Below are positions 1-10,441 of a stretch of 64,000 bases of DNA, in pieces. Source of the DNA: Orientallactaga sibirica (lineage: Eukaryota > Chordata > Mammalia > Rodentia > Dipodidae); contig JAEOAD010000005.1 in NCBI GenBank assembly GCA_036365145.1, forward strand, positions 806,001-870,000, read 5' to 3'. The translations under genes were made by a program, and so were the position numbers. How positions within the stretch are numbered: the first letter of the stretch is position 1; each line of letters starts with the position of its first letter. A model generated the notes under the pieces. That model saw nothing but the letters and a program-made list of their open reading frames with translations, did no database searches and was not told where the DNA came from.

Positions 1-251
1 TATAATATTGAGCTGATTTAAAATTATACATTTTATATATTATTGGTATATATAAAACATGTACAAAATAAATTATTTCTAAAGTGTTTTAGTATTCAAA
101 TTCCTGAGTGCTGCTACATTAGAATAATTGAAGTTCATAATTTCAAATATAAATTGTATTTTGGGCTATTAAAAGTCTCTGTGAAATAGCATTTTTGTTT
201 TAAATTATGTGTGCTTCAATATTGTCATTAGGATTCCCTTGCAAATTACAG

Positions 252-255
<4 letters not shown>
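1..255. other. AT-rich intergenic DNA
   Basis: This stretch is strongly AT-rich, has no convincing reading frame and matches no repeat family that I recognise. It leads into the GT/GA microsatellite that follows. Confidence 0.6.
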
Positions 256-318
<63 letters not shown>

Positions 319-328
319 AAGAGAGAGA
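256..328. repeat. (GT)n-(GA)n compound microsatellite
   Basis: About 14 GT units pass directly into about 16 GA units, with a short AAAG interruption near the end. This purine/pyrimidine-alternating tract followed by a homopurine tract is typical of length-polymorphic mammalian microsatellites. No SINE body adjoins it, so it is probably a free-standing repeat. Confidence 0.95.
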
Positions 329-438
329 TTGATCCTAAATTTGGCTCCCACCAATAAATACATCATATCTACTTAAATTATAGCAATTGCATGTGACATT
401 CTGATGTCACATATATTGAAATATCAAGGCAAGGCAGG

Positions 439-548
439 GCCTGGGGATATAGGTCAGTGGGTAGAATGCTTACTTAGCCTGCATGAAGCCTGGGTCCAAT
501 TCCCAGTACATATAACATAAGGCATGATGCTATGTGCCTGTAATCCAT
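439..548 (+). mobile_element. ID/B4-like SINE fragment
   Basis: The start (CTGGGGATATAGGTCAGT) resembles the ID SINE head. A degenerate B box (GGTCCAATTCC) follows, and then a B1-like segment ending CCTGTAATCC. This ID-plus-B1 order is that of rodent B4-type composites. It is truncated and diverged, so it is an old copy. Confidence 0.6.
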
Positions 549-559
549 TATAATTATAC

Positions 560-1090
560 ATATTTCTCTCTGTCCATAGGAATCTTCAAGGAAGATGTGA
601 GTCCCATGCAGGTAAGAGAAGAATCCATGCTAAACATTTACACTGTTAAAAAGCTCCCAAAGATATGAATCCTTATATCAATTCCCAAGGTAGAAACATG
701 ACATATGATCCTTTCTAAAGTTTCCCTTGTTCTGTCTGAGGAAAATGGCTCAGAACTGAAACAGTGAACTGATACTGCCTATACAATCAACTCTGCTAAG
801 AACTTAAATTTAACATCATAAAGTGCTGGACCTGATAGAGAATTGCAGAGTAGGCACTCTCAATCTCTTCAGCTTCTAAAGAAATTAATGGCTGGTCGTG
901 AAGATGAACACTACACTTCGACCTTCCTGAATTGTTTGCTCTATACTGTTACTACATATTGCAAGCCTTAGGAGCGTAATCTCTTCCTCACAGATGTGTA
1001 ATCCCTCACTCACAAATGAGAAGTAGCACCTTCCCTTTCAGTGGGATCCTTGCTGCAAGGAGGTCCCTCTAGACTAGGCCTGAATGGAAA
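560..1090. other. Intergenic, possible 5' extension of the next L1 fragment
   Basis: I see no gene here. The part from about 890 could be a diverged upstream portion of the following L1 3' end, because it lies where longer copies at 32.0 and 55.5 kb still show L1 sequence. The similarity is too weak to place a boundary. Confidence 0.35.
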
Positions 1091-1094
1091 AAGA

Positions 1095-1585
1095 CAGGAC
1101 TCACTCTCCCTTGGAGAATTTGCTTCTGTTTTTCAGGTGGATGCAGAAACTGAGGAGAGAATCAGCCCATCACACCTCACTAGGGCACCAGCTGAAGTCA
1201 TAGAGTTACCGGGAAAATGAGCAAGAGTGCTGCTTTCTCAGTGAACCTGGTGTCAGCCCAAGGGTGAAGGAGATAGACACAGGGAACACTCAACTCCTAC
1301 CAAACCAGATATCCAGAGACACAGAGACTCCCAAGACCTTTTCACTGAAATAGACCTAAAATGAACCCAACATGGCTCCCGGAAATTTCCCGAAGAGGGA
1401 GTGGAAAGATTGTTAGAGCCATGAGTTGGGTCATTATGCACAGACATTGCCTCTCCCCCATAACTGATGGCTACCCCCATAATGCAAGACACACAGTCTC
1501 CATGGGGGGAGGACAGGGAGAAGGCTAATGATGGTACTATCATGGCTGTATACACAGTTTATACATAACCAATAAAAAAGAGTTC
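1095..1585 (+). mobile_element. L1 3'-end fragment (3'UTR family copy 1)
   Basis: This is one of five related copies in the window. The others are near 9.4, 32.0, 45.9 and 55.8 kb. Landmarks shared in order are GGAGAATTTGCTTCT, CACACCTCAC, ATATCCAGAGACACAGAGAC, CCATGAGTTGGGTCATTATG and a terminal AATAAAAAA. The copy at 54.7-56.3 kb continues upstream into recognisable L1 ORF2-end sequence and has target-site duplications, which identifies the family as an L1 3' end. Short frames inside it are not genes. Confidence 0.7.
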
Positions 1586-1714
1586 CTAAAACAGATTTTG
1601 ACATGATATGAATAACTTTAAGAAATATTGAGCCATGTCATAAAAATAAGTCACAAACCTAAAATACTGGTTGGCAAAACCATGGTCATGGGGAAAAGAT
1701 CCCCTGTCATCTAT

Positions 1715-1858
1715 TTCCAAGTTTCGTTTGTTTGAGGTAGAATCTCACGCTAGCCCAGGCGGACCTGGAATTCACTATTGTAGTCTCAGGGTGGCCTTGA
1801 ACTCATGGAAATCCTCCAAGTGCCGTGATTAAAGGCATGCACCACCATTCCAGGCTTG
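1715..1858 (-). mobile_element. B1 SINE with an internal deletion
   Basis: Read on the minus strand it has the B1 order: a CCTTTAATC-like head, GCCACCCTGAGAC, GAATTCCAGGTC, and a GAGATTC/CTACCTC-like end. A segment of about 20 bp that reads CCTGCCTCTGCCTCC in other copies is missing, so GATCCTCC is joined directly to AAGTGC. Confidence 0.8.
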
Positions 1859-1859
1859 T

Positions 1860-2938
1860 TTCTGATATGTTTTGTTGAAATATTGTCCTGCCAATTACTT
1901 TATTATCTGTGCCTGCTTTTGCATATAATAAGAGAGTTAAGTAGTTGCAATGGAGACCATGTGGCCCGCAGTGTCTATTGGAACCTTTACAGAAAAGATC
2001 TGTCACTTCTGGATCTAGAAGATCAGCTGTTAAAGCCTAAGGACAGTCATAACAGCAGGGTCCAAATTTTACCTTCTACATAAGGTTTGTATGTTGATGA
2101 CATGAAAAATACTGTCCTTAGCATGTGTGAAACTCATTATTCATATTTAATTTTCATCAAAGCACCATTTCTTAAGAAAAAACATCACATGCATGCTTTC
2201 AGGAATTTTATTCTAGTATCTGTCATAGCCAAGGCCATGAAACTCCACGAAATGGTAATTTATACTATTGGCTATAAAGACTGCTCTACTTAGCCTGTTG
2301 AAGTGTTTACATTTTATAAAACACTTTTTGGTGCGTTTGGACTGAAACTTCAAACTTTCAACATACCCTTGCATTTTTGTTTCATAGACACTGCACTGAT
2401 ATTAATAGACATTGAACACATCATGCAAAGAGTAATTATCCATAAATACGGGTAAAGGTACATAAGTTCAATTAATAAGAAATAGTATATGTTAAGACTT
2501 GCTTATTTTTATCCACAAAACTGCTGAGTATACAGGATCCAATTTAAAAATTATAATTTTGTGTCTAAAAGGAGCTGAAGCTTTTAGAATATTTGTGTTA
2601 TTCACTTAGAACAAATATACCCACTTATGCTAAGCAAATCAAGAGTCTTCTTTGATGGTGAAGACACAGCAGGACTCTGAAACCTCATCAGCTTTGGCCT
2701 CTACCTGTAGCCTTTTCCTTTTCCTCTGCTTCCTGTCCACCATGAGATGAACAGCTGTGTTCCACCAAGTGTTCCCGGTGCCCAAGTGCATGGGACCAAG
2801 GAACCATACACTGAGCCATCTGACTCCCTGAGCAGAATCTTTCCTCCTTGAAAAAGGAAATTTATCACACAAAAGAACCACTGGATTTAATTATAAACTG
2901 ATTTAAATAGTAACTCTAAAACCTACTTTTGAATTTCT
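1860..2938. other. Unrecognised intergenic DNA
   Basis: There are several overlapping short frames of 67-80 codons on both strands, but none has protein-like composition or a gene context. No SINE, LTR or L1 landmark was recognised. A segment near 2640-2880 is somewhat GC-richer without further identity. Confidence 0.5.
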
Positions 2939-2939
2939 T

Positions 2940-3290
2940 TGTATGGTGTGTGAATAGTCGTGACACATGACATGTGTCAGTTTGTCTTGTGGATGCACAC
3001 ATGGAGAGGCACGTAACTTGGTCATGGAGAGAATGTCCGGTGTACACTTGCGTTGCTCTTCTGCTTTGTTTCCTTGTGACAGTCTCTCACTGACCCTGCA
3101 CTTGCTAATTTTTAGGAAGACTGGCTAACCAATGAGGCACAGTGATTCTCTTGTTACTACCTTCTTCAGGACTGCAGTTATAGGCAGGTGGCCACAACCA
3201 GCTTTTTATGTGTGCACTGGGGATAAAATTCCAGTCTTCAGGTTCACATGGAAAGTAGTCTTATCTGCTGAGCAATCTCATCAATTCTGT
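2940..3290 (-). mobile_element. Old B3-like SINE
   Basis: On the minus strand it starts with a degenerate GAGATTGCTCAGCAGATAAG head and ends in a CACACA-like region, which is the layout of rodent B3. It is strongly diverged and contains small deletions. It lies directly before the SINE pair at 3.3-3.8 kb. Confidence 0.5.
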
Positions 3291-3310
3291 CAAAAGGAAA
3301 GACTTTTTTA

Positions 3311-3551
3311 GGGGGTGGGGGTGGAGAGATGGGTTATAAGTTAAGGCACTTGCCTGTGAAGCCAAAGGATCCAGGTTCAATTCCCCAGGACCCAATAAGC
3401 CAGATACACAAGTGGGAACAAGCTTCTGGAATTCATTTGCAATGCCTGAAGGCCCTGGTATGCCCATTTTTTCTCTCTCTTTGCTTCTTTGTCTCTCTCA
3501 TTTGCCTCTTTCTCTCTCTTAAACACATAAAATAAAAAGGTGCTTTTTTAA
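3311..3551 (+). mobile_element. tRNA-derived SINE (dipodoid type)
   Basis: Head GGAGAGATGGG, A-box-like TTATAAGTTAAGG, B-box-like GGTTCAATTCC, the shared body GCCAGATACACAAG and GGCCCTGGTATGCCCA, a CT-rich tract and an AAATAAAAA tail appear in order. An A/T-rich target copy (AAAGGAAAGACTTTTTTA) precedes it and a similar one follows at 3552-3568. It faces the next SINE tail to tail. Confidence 0.9.
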
Positions 3552-3568
3552 AAAGCAAAGATTTTTTA

Positions 3569-3786
3569 AGATTTATTTTTATTTCTTTATTTATTACAGA
3601 GAGAGAGAGAAAGACAAAGAGAGAGTGAGTGAGAATGGGTGTGCCAAGGCCTCTAGCCACTGCATACAAACTCCAGATGCATGCACCACCATATGCATCT
3701 GGCTTATGAGGGACCTGAAAAATCGAACCTGGGTCCTTAGGCTTCGCAGGAAAGCACCTTAACTACTAAGCCATCTCTCCAGCCCT
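3569..3786 (-). mobile_element. tRNA-derived SINE, inverted partner
   Basis: This is the same family as the preceding element in the opposite orientation. The 3' tail lies at the left (TTTATTTCTTTATTTATTA, then a GA tract) and the tRNA-like head at the right (AAGCCATCTCTCCAGCCCT). It is bounded by 3552-3568 and 3787-3803, which resemble each other and the target copy left of the first SINE. The two could form a long imperfect hairpin. Confidence 0.9.
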
Positions 3787-3803
3787 AAAGTAAAGTTTTT
3801 TTT

Positions 3804-5154
3804 CATACAAAATTCTGTAGCATTTATGACACTGGCATTTGAATTAGCTCCAAATTAATATGTGCCATTTAACTGGATGCAAACATATAGCTATTTTAAA
3901 AAATTATTTATTTTTGTTTTTAAAAATTGATTTCTTTTCAACTTTTTATTTATTTGCATACAAAATTTTCATTATTTCATTTTTCAAAAAAATATTTTTT
4001 TCTGTTTCCATTCTCTCCTCTTCTCCCCATTCTTCCTCCCAGTGTTGCCATATGCCTCTTTTAGTATGAAGTTAACTATGCCCTAAACATGTTATCTGTT
4101 AATATTTTAGAGAAAATTTCTACAGGGATCAAAAAATTCTGAATTTCAATTCACTAAATGAGTCCCTCAAGTATGCTTTTAAAAATATTCTGGACTCTAA
4201 TTGATCCTGTAAATGTTCCAGCAGAAAGCTGTATGTGCTTTATGTACCTAATACAATGTTGGCCAGCAAGTGTCCTCAACAATTTTGCCTGGGTAAGTGA
4301 ACCCAAAAGAGATGTTGGCAGCCATCCCCACTGAGGTTTTCCTAAGCCAGGAAGCATGCCTTTAAATCTTCAAACTGGTGAAATTGGTCCTTCAGACATT
4401 CACACTTTCCTATACCTCATTTTCCTCCCAGCTTGATTTACAGCATTTTGGTTCATTTGCTTTCAACTAAAAATAAAAACAAACTTACTGAGGATCCATG
4501 AGAAAATGTGAAAGACCTAGGGATGCAGAGAAGAAACATAAAAGTAACAGACGGGGTGCTGAGTAATTAGGGAAATCTACTTAGGGATGCAGGGAATAAA
4601 GAAACAGTTTTACTAGAATAATGGGATATAGTATCCAAAAAATATCTGGATGGAGTGAGACAGAATAGGAGGAGGTAGGAAAGAGGAATGAGGAAAAGCA
4701 GACTTCCTCAGCCTTACAAACACTGGAGGGATTCAGACATATTCTTGGAGAAGTTGTAAATGTCTTGTTCCTGGAAATGTTTCCACTAGCTAGGTAAGTT
4801 GACACAGGCAAGTAGTGATTTAGGTGGCATTTGCAGATCTCGTTCCAACTGTGATGCTATGATTTGGTAACTTTAGAATGACTAGGATGATGCCAAAAAC
4901 ATAAAAATAAAGATTCATGCTTATGGGATGCACACACACAAGATTAATGTTCTGCTCCAGAACTTTGCTTCAGAGCGACAGAGAGTGAATTTCAATGCCT
5001 CATTCTGTGCTAGTAATCATGGGTTCAAGTGATAAGGAGTGATGCAAGAAAATTGTCCTTCTGCCTCCCTTCATGTTCTACATCCAATTTTATTATATTC
5101 TCAAACAAATGTGGCTGGGGTCCAATATAACTATTTCTATAGTCTACACTTGGT
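3804..5154. other. AT-rich intergenic DNA
   Basis: No gene or clear repeat was recognised. A pyrimidine-rich strip lies near 4005-4045. Frames of 67-76 codons occur on either strand but look random. Confidence 0.5.
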
Positions 5155-5169
5155 TATTTCCATAGTGTT

Positions 5170-5199
5170 TTTAAAAAATATTTTCTTTATTTTATTTTA

Positions 5200-5260
<61 letters not shown>

Positions 5261-5408
5261 GGTGTGCCAGGGCTTCCAGCCACTGCAAATGAACTCCAGA
5301 TGCATGTGACACCTTGTGCATCTGGCTTACATGGGACCTGGAGAATTGAACCTGGGTCCTTAGGCTTCGCAGGCACTTGCCTTAACCACTAAACCATCTC
5401 TTGAGCCC
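5170..5408 (-). mobile_element. tRNA-derived SINE with a long (GA)n tract
   Basis: The poly-T/A-rich tail at the left runs into about 28 GA units (5203-5258). The family body and a minus-strand B box (GGTTCAATTC) follow, and then the head CAAGAGATGGTTTAGTGG. It is flanked by TATTTCCATAGTGTT (5155-5169) and TATTTTCATATTCTT (5409-5423), the first two of four target copies in this cluster. Confidence 0.92.
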
Positions 5409-5421
5409 TATTTTCATATTC

Positions 5422-5423
<2 letters not shown>

Positions 5424-5458
<35 letters not shown>

Positions 5459-5763
5459 GTAAGCATGTTTGTGTATATGGGCAGACCAGTGTGTGAAGGT
5501 ACTTGGGCCTGTGTTCATGTGCATGTGGAGGCCAGAGGTTGCTGTCTACCTTATTCTTTGAAAAAGGTATCTTGCTGAACTTAGGACTCGTTGATTCTGC
5601 TATACGAGCTAGCCATTGACCTCCAGGGTTCCGTCTCTGCCTCCCCAGCTCTGAGACACAGGTGTGGAACATGTCAACATTTTATTTGGCTTCGTGGGAT
5701 CTGAACTCGTGTTCCCATGGTTGCATAGAATGCACTTTATTTGTGGAGTGATCTCCCAGCCTT
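5424..5763 (-). mobile_element. B3-like SINE with a (TG)n tail
   Basis: On the minus strand it runs from a degenerate GGCTGGGAGATCACTCC head through GGGAACACGAGTTCAGATC to GGCCTCCACATGCACATG and a CA repeat, the rodent B3 layout. The CA tail appears as (TG)n at 5425-5456. Flanking 15-mers at 5409-5423 and 5764-5778 differ at one position and look like target-site duplications. Confidence 0.75.
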
Positions 5764-5778
5764 TATTTCCATATTCTT

Positions 5779-5946
5779 TTATTTTTATTTTTATTTTTTT
5801 TGGTTTTTCGAGGTAGGGTCTCACTCTGGCTCAGGCTGACCTGGAATTTATTATATAGTCTCAGGGTGGCCTCAAACTCTCGGCGATCCTCCTACCTCTG
5901 CCTCCCGAGTGCTGGGATTAAAGGCGTGTGCCACCACGCCCAGCTC
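5779..5946 (-). mobile_element. B1 SINE, near full length
   Basis: On the minus strand a complete B1 starts GAGCTGGGCGTGGTGGCACACG (in two parts: GAGCTGGGCG and TGGTGGCACACG), passes AATCCCAGCACTCGGGAGGC and ends in an A-rich tail. Perfect 15-bp duplications TATTTCCATATTCTT lie at 5764-5778 and 5947-5961. Low divergence suggests it is the youngest of the three SINEs stacked here. Confidence 0.95.
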
Positions 5947-5961
5947 TATTTCCATATTCTT

Positions 5962-6962
5962 GATATGTTCAGCATTAAGTTAAATCAGCCATAATTTTTT
6001 TTTCAAATTTTATGAAATAATCACTCTATTCTAATGAAATTTTATTCTGTATCCTAAGGTCTGATTTTCTGACAAACATACTTATCTTTTTTAATTTGCA
6101 TTTTGATGTGCCACTAATGGGTCAGATTTGAGGGAATAAGAAGATAATCAATTCTGTGTTTTCTATAATTCATCTGAATTCAACGATACGTGTTACTACT
6201 TTCCTTTGAATTTGTCACACATGCCAAAACCATTTGTGTTAATTTACCATCATGTCATTCATAGTGAGGTGATAGCAATAGGTAAGGTTGAGGGTAGTAG
6301 AATTCTCAAGATTCTGATTCTGCTTTACTCTCTAATTTATAGGCCCATTTTGTTGGAGACAACATTATTTTTTGAAGCCCCACATTGAATTAGATATGCA
6401 TTAAAAAATCTTTGCCATATTTCTATCTGGCTCAAATTTCCACCTTGGAATATATTATGCCATTTTCCACTATCATTTTAAATGTGTTTTTTAAGCAATC
6501 ATGCTGAACTACCCATTTATTATTTTGCTATTTTATGTTTCAGTCCTCTTTTATACTGCAGTACTTGCTTGCTTTCAATTATTTTTATATGCCAGCCAAC
6601 TTAACATATATATTTGGTGTTTTGTCTAAACTATCACTTTAATACTCCAGCATCATGCCAGCAGGCTCACTATTTCAGCTTCCATTTGATCTAATTATTT
6701 TAGTCAGATATTTTGGAAGGTTTAATGAGTACATGGGAAATTAATGGTGCTATGATTTAAAGGTCATTAAAGTAGATATTCATTAATTCTCAAAAATGGT
6801 CCTTAAAATAGAGAAGGTGTTTTTGTTTATTGCTGAATATTTGGCAGAAAAGGCCTATTTTCTCTGGTTCAACTGCTTTTCAAATATAACTGAATTTCAT
6901 GGGAATGAGAAAAATTTAGGAATCAAAGAATGATTTTGAGAACTATTATGAATTATTGGACT
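5962..6962. other. AT-rich intergenic DNA
   Basis: No gene or interspersed repeat was recognised. The part from about 6680 to 6800 holds several TAAT cores (for example ATTAATGG and CATTAATTC), a composition often seen in conserved non-coding elements. Only an alignment could tell. Confidence 0.45.
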
Positions 6963-7159
6963 GTTGTTTTTTAATATTTTATTTTATTTATTAGAGAGAG
7001 AGAGAGAGGCACCAGGGCCTCTCTCTGGTCACTGCAAATGAACTACAGATGCAGATGCCACCTTGTGCATCTGGCTTTAAATGGGTTCTAGAAAATTGAA
7101 CCTGGGTCCTTAGGCTTCTCAGGCAAGTACCTTCACTGCCAAGCCATCTCCCCAGCCCT
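6963..7159 (-). mobile_element. tRNA-derived SINE
   Basis: The tail TTTTATTTTATTTATTA and a short GA tract lie at the left. The family body (AGATGCACAAGGTGG on the minus strand) and the head GGGCTGGGGAGATGGCTTGG lie at the right. It carries a small repeat of CTCTCTGG in the body. Confidence 0.9.
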
Positions 7160-7472
7160 GGTCTGCTATTTTTATATGCAACCAGTCAATAGAATTGCAG
7201 CGAACCTTCCCAACCAGCAGGAAAGGTTCAACGAAGATCCTTCTTGTATCACACTTTATTGGAGAGTTAACAAAAACCAGGGCCCAAATCTGCAGCTGCT
7301 TTTTAGAGTGAGACTTTTGCGACCAGCTTGCCATCACCATGGATAGGCTTGGGAAGGTTGTGGTGGTTTGAATGCACTGAATCTTGTAATGACTGCTTAT
7401 GCTCCCTGCATAGAATAATTTCGTTCATCAAAGAAAAACCAGAGGTGAGACTTTTGGCGATATGGGGCTGAA
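7160..7472 (+). other. Unclassified segment with a partial LTR start
   Basis: At 7359 the sequence TGTGGTGGTTTGAATG is the same start as the solo LTR at 7473, 114 bp downstream. A second shared motif, GTGAGACTTTT, precedes both starts (near 7310 and 7445). This suggests a partial duplication of an LTR start with its upstream flank, or two overlapping LTR remnants. Confidence 0.4.
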
Positions 7473-7801
7473 TGTGGTGGTTTGAATGTGAATGTATGTC
7501 CCCTATAGCCTCAAGGATTTTTGATTAAGGTTATGCTTCCTGCTTACATTTCTAGCAGCCTGATAGAGAAGGTGTCACTGGAGCTGGATCTTGTAGTTCA
7601 GCTCTAAAGTGTATTCTGAGCCAGTTTGGAGTTCTGGATGTTTGTGTTTCCTGGCTCCTGGTGGTGTCATGTTCAATGGAACTGAGACAGCTTCTTCCAC
7701 TATGATGAACTGGCCTCTGCAATCCTGAAATAAACCCTTTCCTCCCATAAACTGCTTCTGATTTGGCTGTTTGTCCTAGCGACAAGAAAGCAACTGCAAC
7801 C
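7473..7801 (+). mobile_element. MaLR-type solo LTR
   Basis: It starts TGTGGTGGTTTGAATGTG and contains GTCCCCTATAGCC and a polyadenylation signal in AATAAACCCTTTCC. It ends with CAAGAAAGCAACTGCAAC, the plan of rodent MaLR/ERVL-type LTRs. No internal region follows, so it is a solo LTR or the survivor of LTR-LTR recombination. Confidence 0.6.
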
Positions 7802-7827
7802 GTAAGCTACATTCGAAGAAGAGGCGG

Positions 7828-8166
7828 AGAGGCATTGCAAGATGACTCAGTGGGTAAATTTCTTGTAGTGTGAATGTGAGGACCTGAGTGTGGCTGGCAG
7901 AACCCACTTCAAAGCTGCGCAATGCGGCATGAGTCTGGAACCCCAGTGCTAGGGTGGCAGAATGGGGAATCCCTGGGACTCACTGACCCTCATTCTAGCA
8001 AGTAGCCTAACAGGTGAAGTGCCTTTTCAGCAAGAGACCGTATTGATCCAAAAAACTGGAGAGCAATAGAGGAAGACATGTGACTTCAACCTCTGATGTC
8101 CAGCCTCATATGCACACCTGTGCATTCATACCTGCACACACAACTCTGCCCAGGTGCAGATACACA
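7828..8166 (+). mobile_element. B3-like SINE
   Basis: It starts GCAAGATGACTCAGTGGGTAA and contains GAGGACCTGAG, a B1-like middle (CCCCAGTGCTAGGG), GAGCAATAGAGGAAGACATG and a CA-rich end (CACACATGTGCACACC). This order is that of rodent B3-type SINEs. It is moderately diverged. Confidence 0.7.
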
Positions 8167-8194
8167 CATGTGCACACCACAACACATATGAAAA

Positions 8195-8341
8195 GGCCAC
8201 CTAAAATAAACACAATGGAGAGAAATTGAGGAAAGCCCTTGACATTGACTTCTGGCCTCCACACACATGTGCATTTATGTGTACCTGCACAAACATATGT
8301 GCACGTGTACATGCACACACACATACATACACACACATGCA
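8195..8341 (+). mobile_element. B3-like SINE 3' part with CA-rich tail
   Basis: The segment GAGAGAAATTGAGGAAAGCCC followed by TTCTGGCCTCCACACACATG repeats the 3' half of the preceding B3-like element. Alternating CA/CATA units follow. It is either a truncated second copy or a partial duplication of the first. Confidence 0.6.
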
Positions 8342-9360
8342 AAATCAAAGAAGTTGAAATGTAGCCAATTTGCAAGTTTCAAATTCTTTCCTTTAGGTAA
8401 TCAGTGCCTGGAAAAGTGCCAAAGGGGATATTCACAAACAAACACTTCCACCAGTTTTTGAATTCTCTGAAAACACAGAGGAAATTCTGCAGGGAGGCAC
8501 GTGCAGCCAATTGTCTCTGCCTTCTGTTGGGTAAAGCTGTCTTCCAACATCTCTGTAGCATTTCTCTTGTGAGAATTCCTCAATGTTTCCTAATTTAGCC
8601 AAGTTAAGTTGACCATTTGGGTTTCAATTTCATTTGACAAAATGCTGTGCTGAATGTTTCCCTAGGGCACTGGGTTTAGATTAGCATTAAAGAGAAGATA
8701 GACTGTGCAGTTGTGGGTGGGAAGTGGGAACTATAAGGACCCAAATTTATCTGAGGAATACAACAATCAATCACATGTGTCAAAGAACACAATTAAAAAT
8801 TTAATTGTAAATCTAATTGGTTTTTTATTTGTGATTCACAAATTGTTGCAGCCTCCATTCTGCAAGAAAGAAGGGGAGTCATCCCAGGCAAGAGAAGAGT
8901 GTGTGCTGTCAGATGGAAATTAAGAAATAGCTGGAGGAGGAAGAGCACATACCCTTGCTGGTTAATGTCACGTAATTATAAATTGCTGTTTAAGTAAGGA
9001 TTAAAACAGAGAACTCTTTCATTTTAGTGACCCAAGTTTATCAGAATCTTTTGTTTTCATTTAAACAAGAATGTTTGGGGATCATTATACATATTCTTAA
9101 GGTTTCAAGTGTGCTTGTACTGTCATTTAGAATTAGTGATTCTCTGAAGGCTAAGTTCTATTGTCAACTTGATCAGGCTAGGAATACACAGACATTCCTC
9201 TTGGTTGAGTCTTATTTTTTTTTAAATGACATTTAATGATAAAGTCAAGCTTTTGACCTTATGTTAAACCTCTGGGCACTTCATGCACAGACATCTCTGG
9301 TTGTTTATGAGCTTGTCTTCAAACTGGTGCGCTAACAGCCTTCAGTATATGGTGTTGGTG
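8342..9360. other. Intergenic DNA without recognised repeats
   Basis: No gene could be supported. Around 8380-8460 a pyrimidine run ending in CTTTAG precedes a short open frame that includes CLEKCQRGYSQTNT, but no splice donor or frame conservation supports an exon. At 9146-9200 the words ATTGTCAACTTGATC resemble the start of a MaLR LTR, possibly a small remnant. Confidence 0.45.
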
Positions 9361-9361
9361 C

Positions 9362-9990
9362 TTTGAAATAATTTATTAGTTATGTATATAGTGTGTATAC
9401 AGCCATGAGGATGCCATCGTTAGCCTTCTCCCTGTCCTCCCTCCATGAAGATTGAGGGTCTTGCATTGTGGAGGTAGCCATCAGTTATGGGGGAGAGGCA
9501 ATGTCTCTGGGCACAATGACCCAGCTCATGGCTCTAACAATCTTTCTGCCCCCTCTTCCATGAATTTCCCTAAACCATGTTGGGTTCATTTTAGGTCTAG
9601 TTCAGTGATGAGGTCTTGGGAGTCTCTGTGTCTCTGGATATCTGATTTGGTAGGAGTTGAGTGTTCTTTGTGTCTATCTCCTCGCCCTTGTGCTGGTACC
9701 AGGTTCACTGATAAGGCAGCACTCTTGCTCATTTCCACAATAATTCTATGGCTTCAGCTAGTGCCCTGGTGAGGTGTGATGGGCTGATTCTCTCCTCAGG
9801 TGCTGCATCCATCTGAAAAAGAGAAGCAAATTCTCCAATGAAGAGTGAGGTCAGTGCATGACATGTGGATAACCATTGTAATTTTAGAGAGAATTTAACA
9901 GAAGTAGGCCCTCTTGTATCTCACTATTGGTGGGATCTTGATATTGAAGAGCAGGCTTTGAGGTTGCTTCCAGGAGGATTCACCATTGAG
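9362..9990 (-). mobile_element. L1 3'-end fragment (3'UTR family copy 2)
   Basis: This is the same family as 1095-1585, inverted. The 3' end lies at the left (TTATTAGTTATGTATATAGT on the plus strand). The shared marks CTCATGGCTCTAACAATCTT, GTCTCTGTGTCTCTGGATAT and GGTGAGGTGTGATGGGCTGA follow. It extends further upstream than copy 1, past GAGAGAATTTAACAGAAGTA to a B1-free end near 9990. The 106-codon frame here is not a gene. Confidence 0.7.
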
Positions 9991-10441
9991 CATCCACCAA
10001 GATTAGGGTAAAATACACAAAGAATGAGTTCCTAGGAGGAACTGTATAGACAAGGAAAGGTTTGCAACAGTCTATATAGGGTAGTTTCCATTTGTAAAAA
10101 TAAAAGTGTCATTTACATAACTTACAGACTAAATATGTTTTGAGTTTATATTAGGTAAGGGACTATTCCAGGTGCAGAGGATATAGCAGGGAGTGAAATA
10201 TGCAAACTGCTTTGTGGAACTTAGGTTCTAGATGACAGATTAAGGGAAAGGAATCACATGAAGGACTGATGTCAGAAGGGTGGTTGATCTCCCCATTTGA
10301 GATAATGTGACATTTGAGAGGGTCTGAAGATGAAGATAACAATGGAAGTGGATCTAATATGTTGCTTATTTTTACTTTTATAAACTTTCTACATAATTAA
10401 AATATGAATATGACACATATGCTAAAACTTAGCATAAAAGT
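9991..10441. other. Intergenic DNA
   Basis: No gene or repeat was recognised. It separates an L1 3' end from the first MaLR-type element. Confidence 0.45.

Noticed and set aside
5039..5392. 117-codon plus frame
   Set aside because: The second half is a GA-repeat (RERERE) and the SINE body read on the wrong strand.
8380..8461. Possible exon after a CTTTAG acceptor-like word
   Set aside because: No donor site at the end of the frame, no recognisable protein, and strong shadow frames on the other strand.
9452..9772. 106-codon frame with relatives at 1253-1555 and 55890-56165 on the minus strand
   Set aside because: The similarity among them reflects shared L1 3'UTR DNA and not a gene family. 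They lie antisense to the L1.
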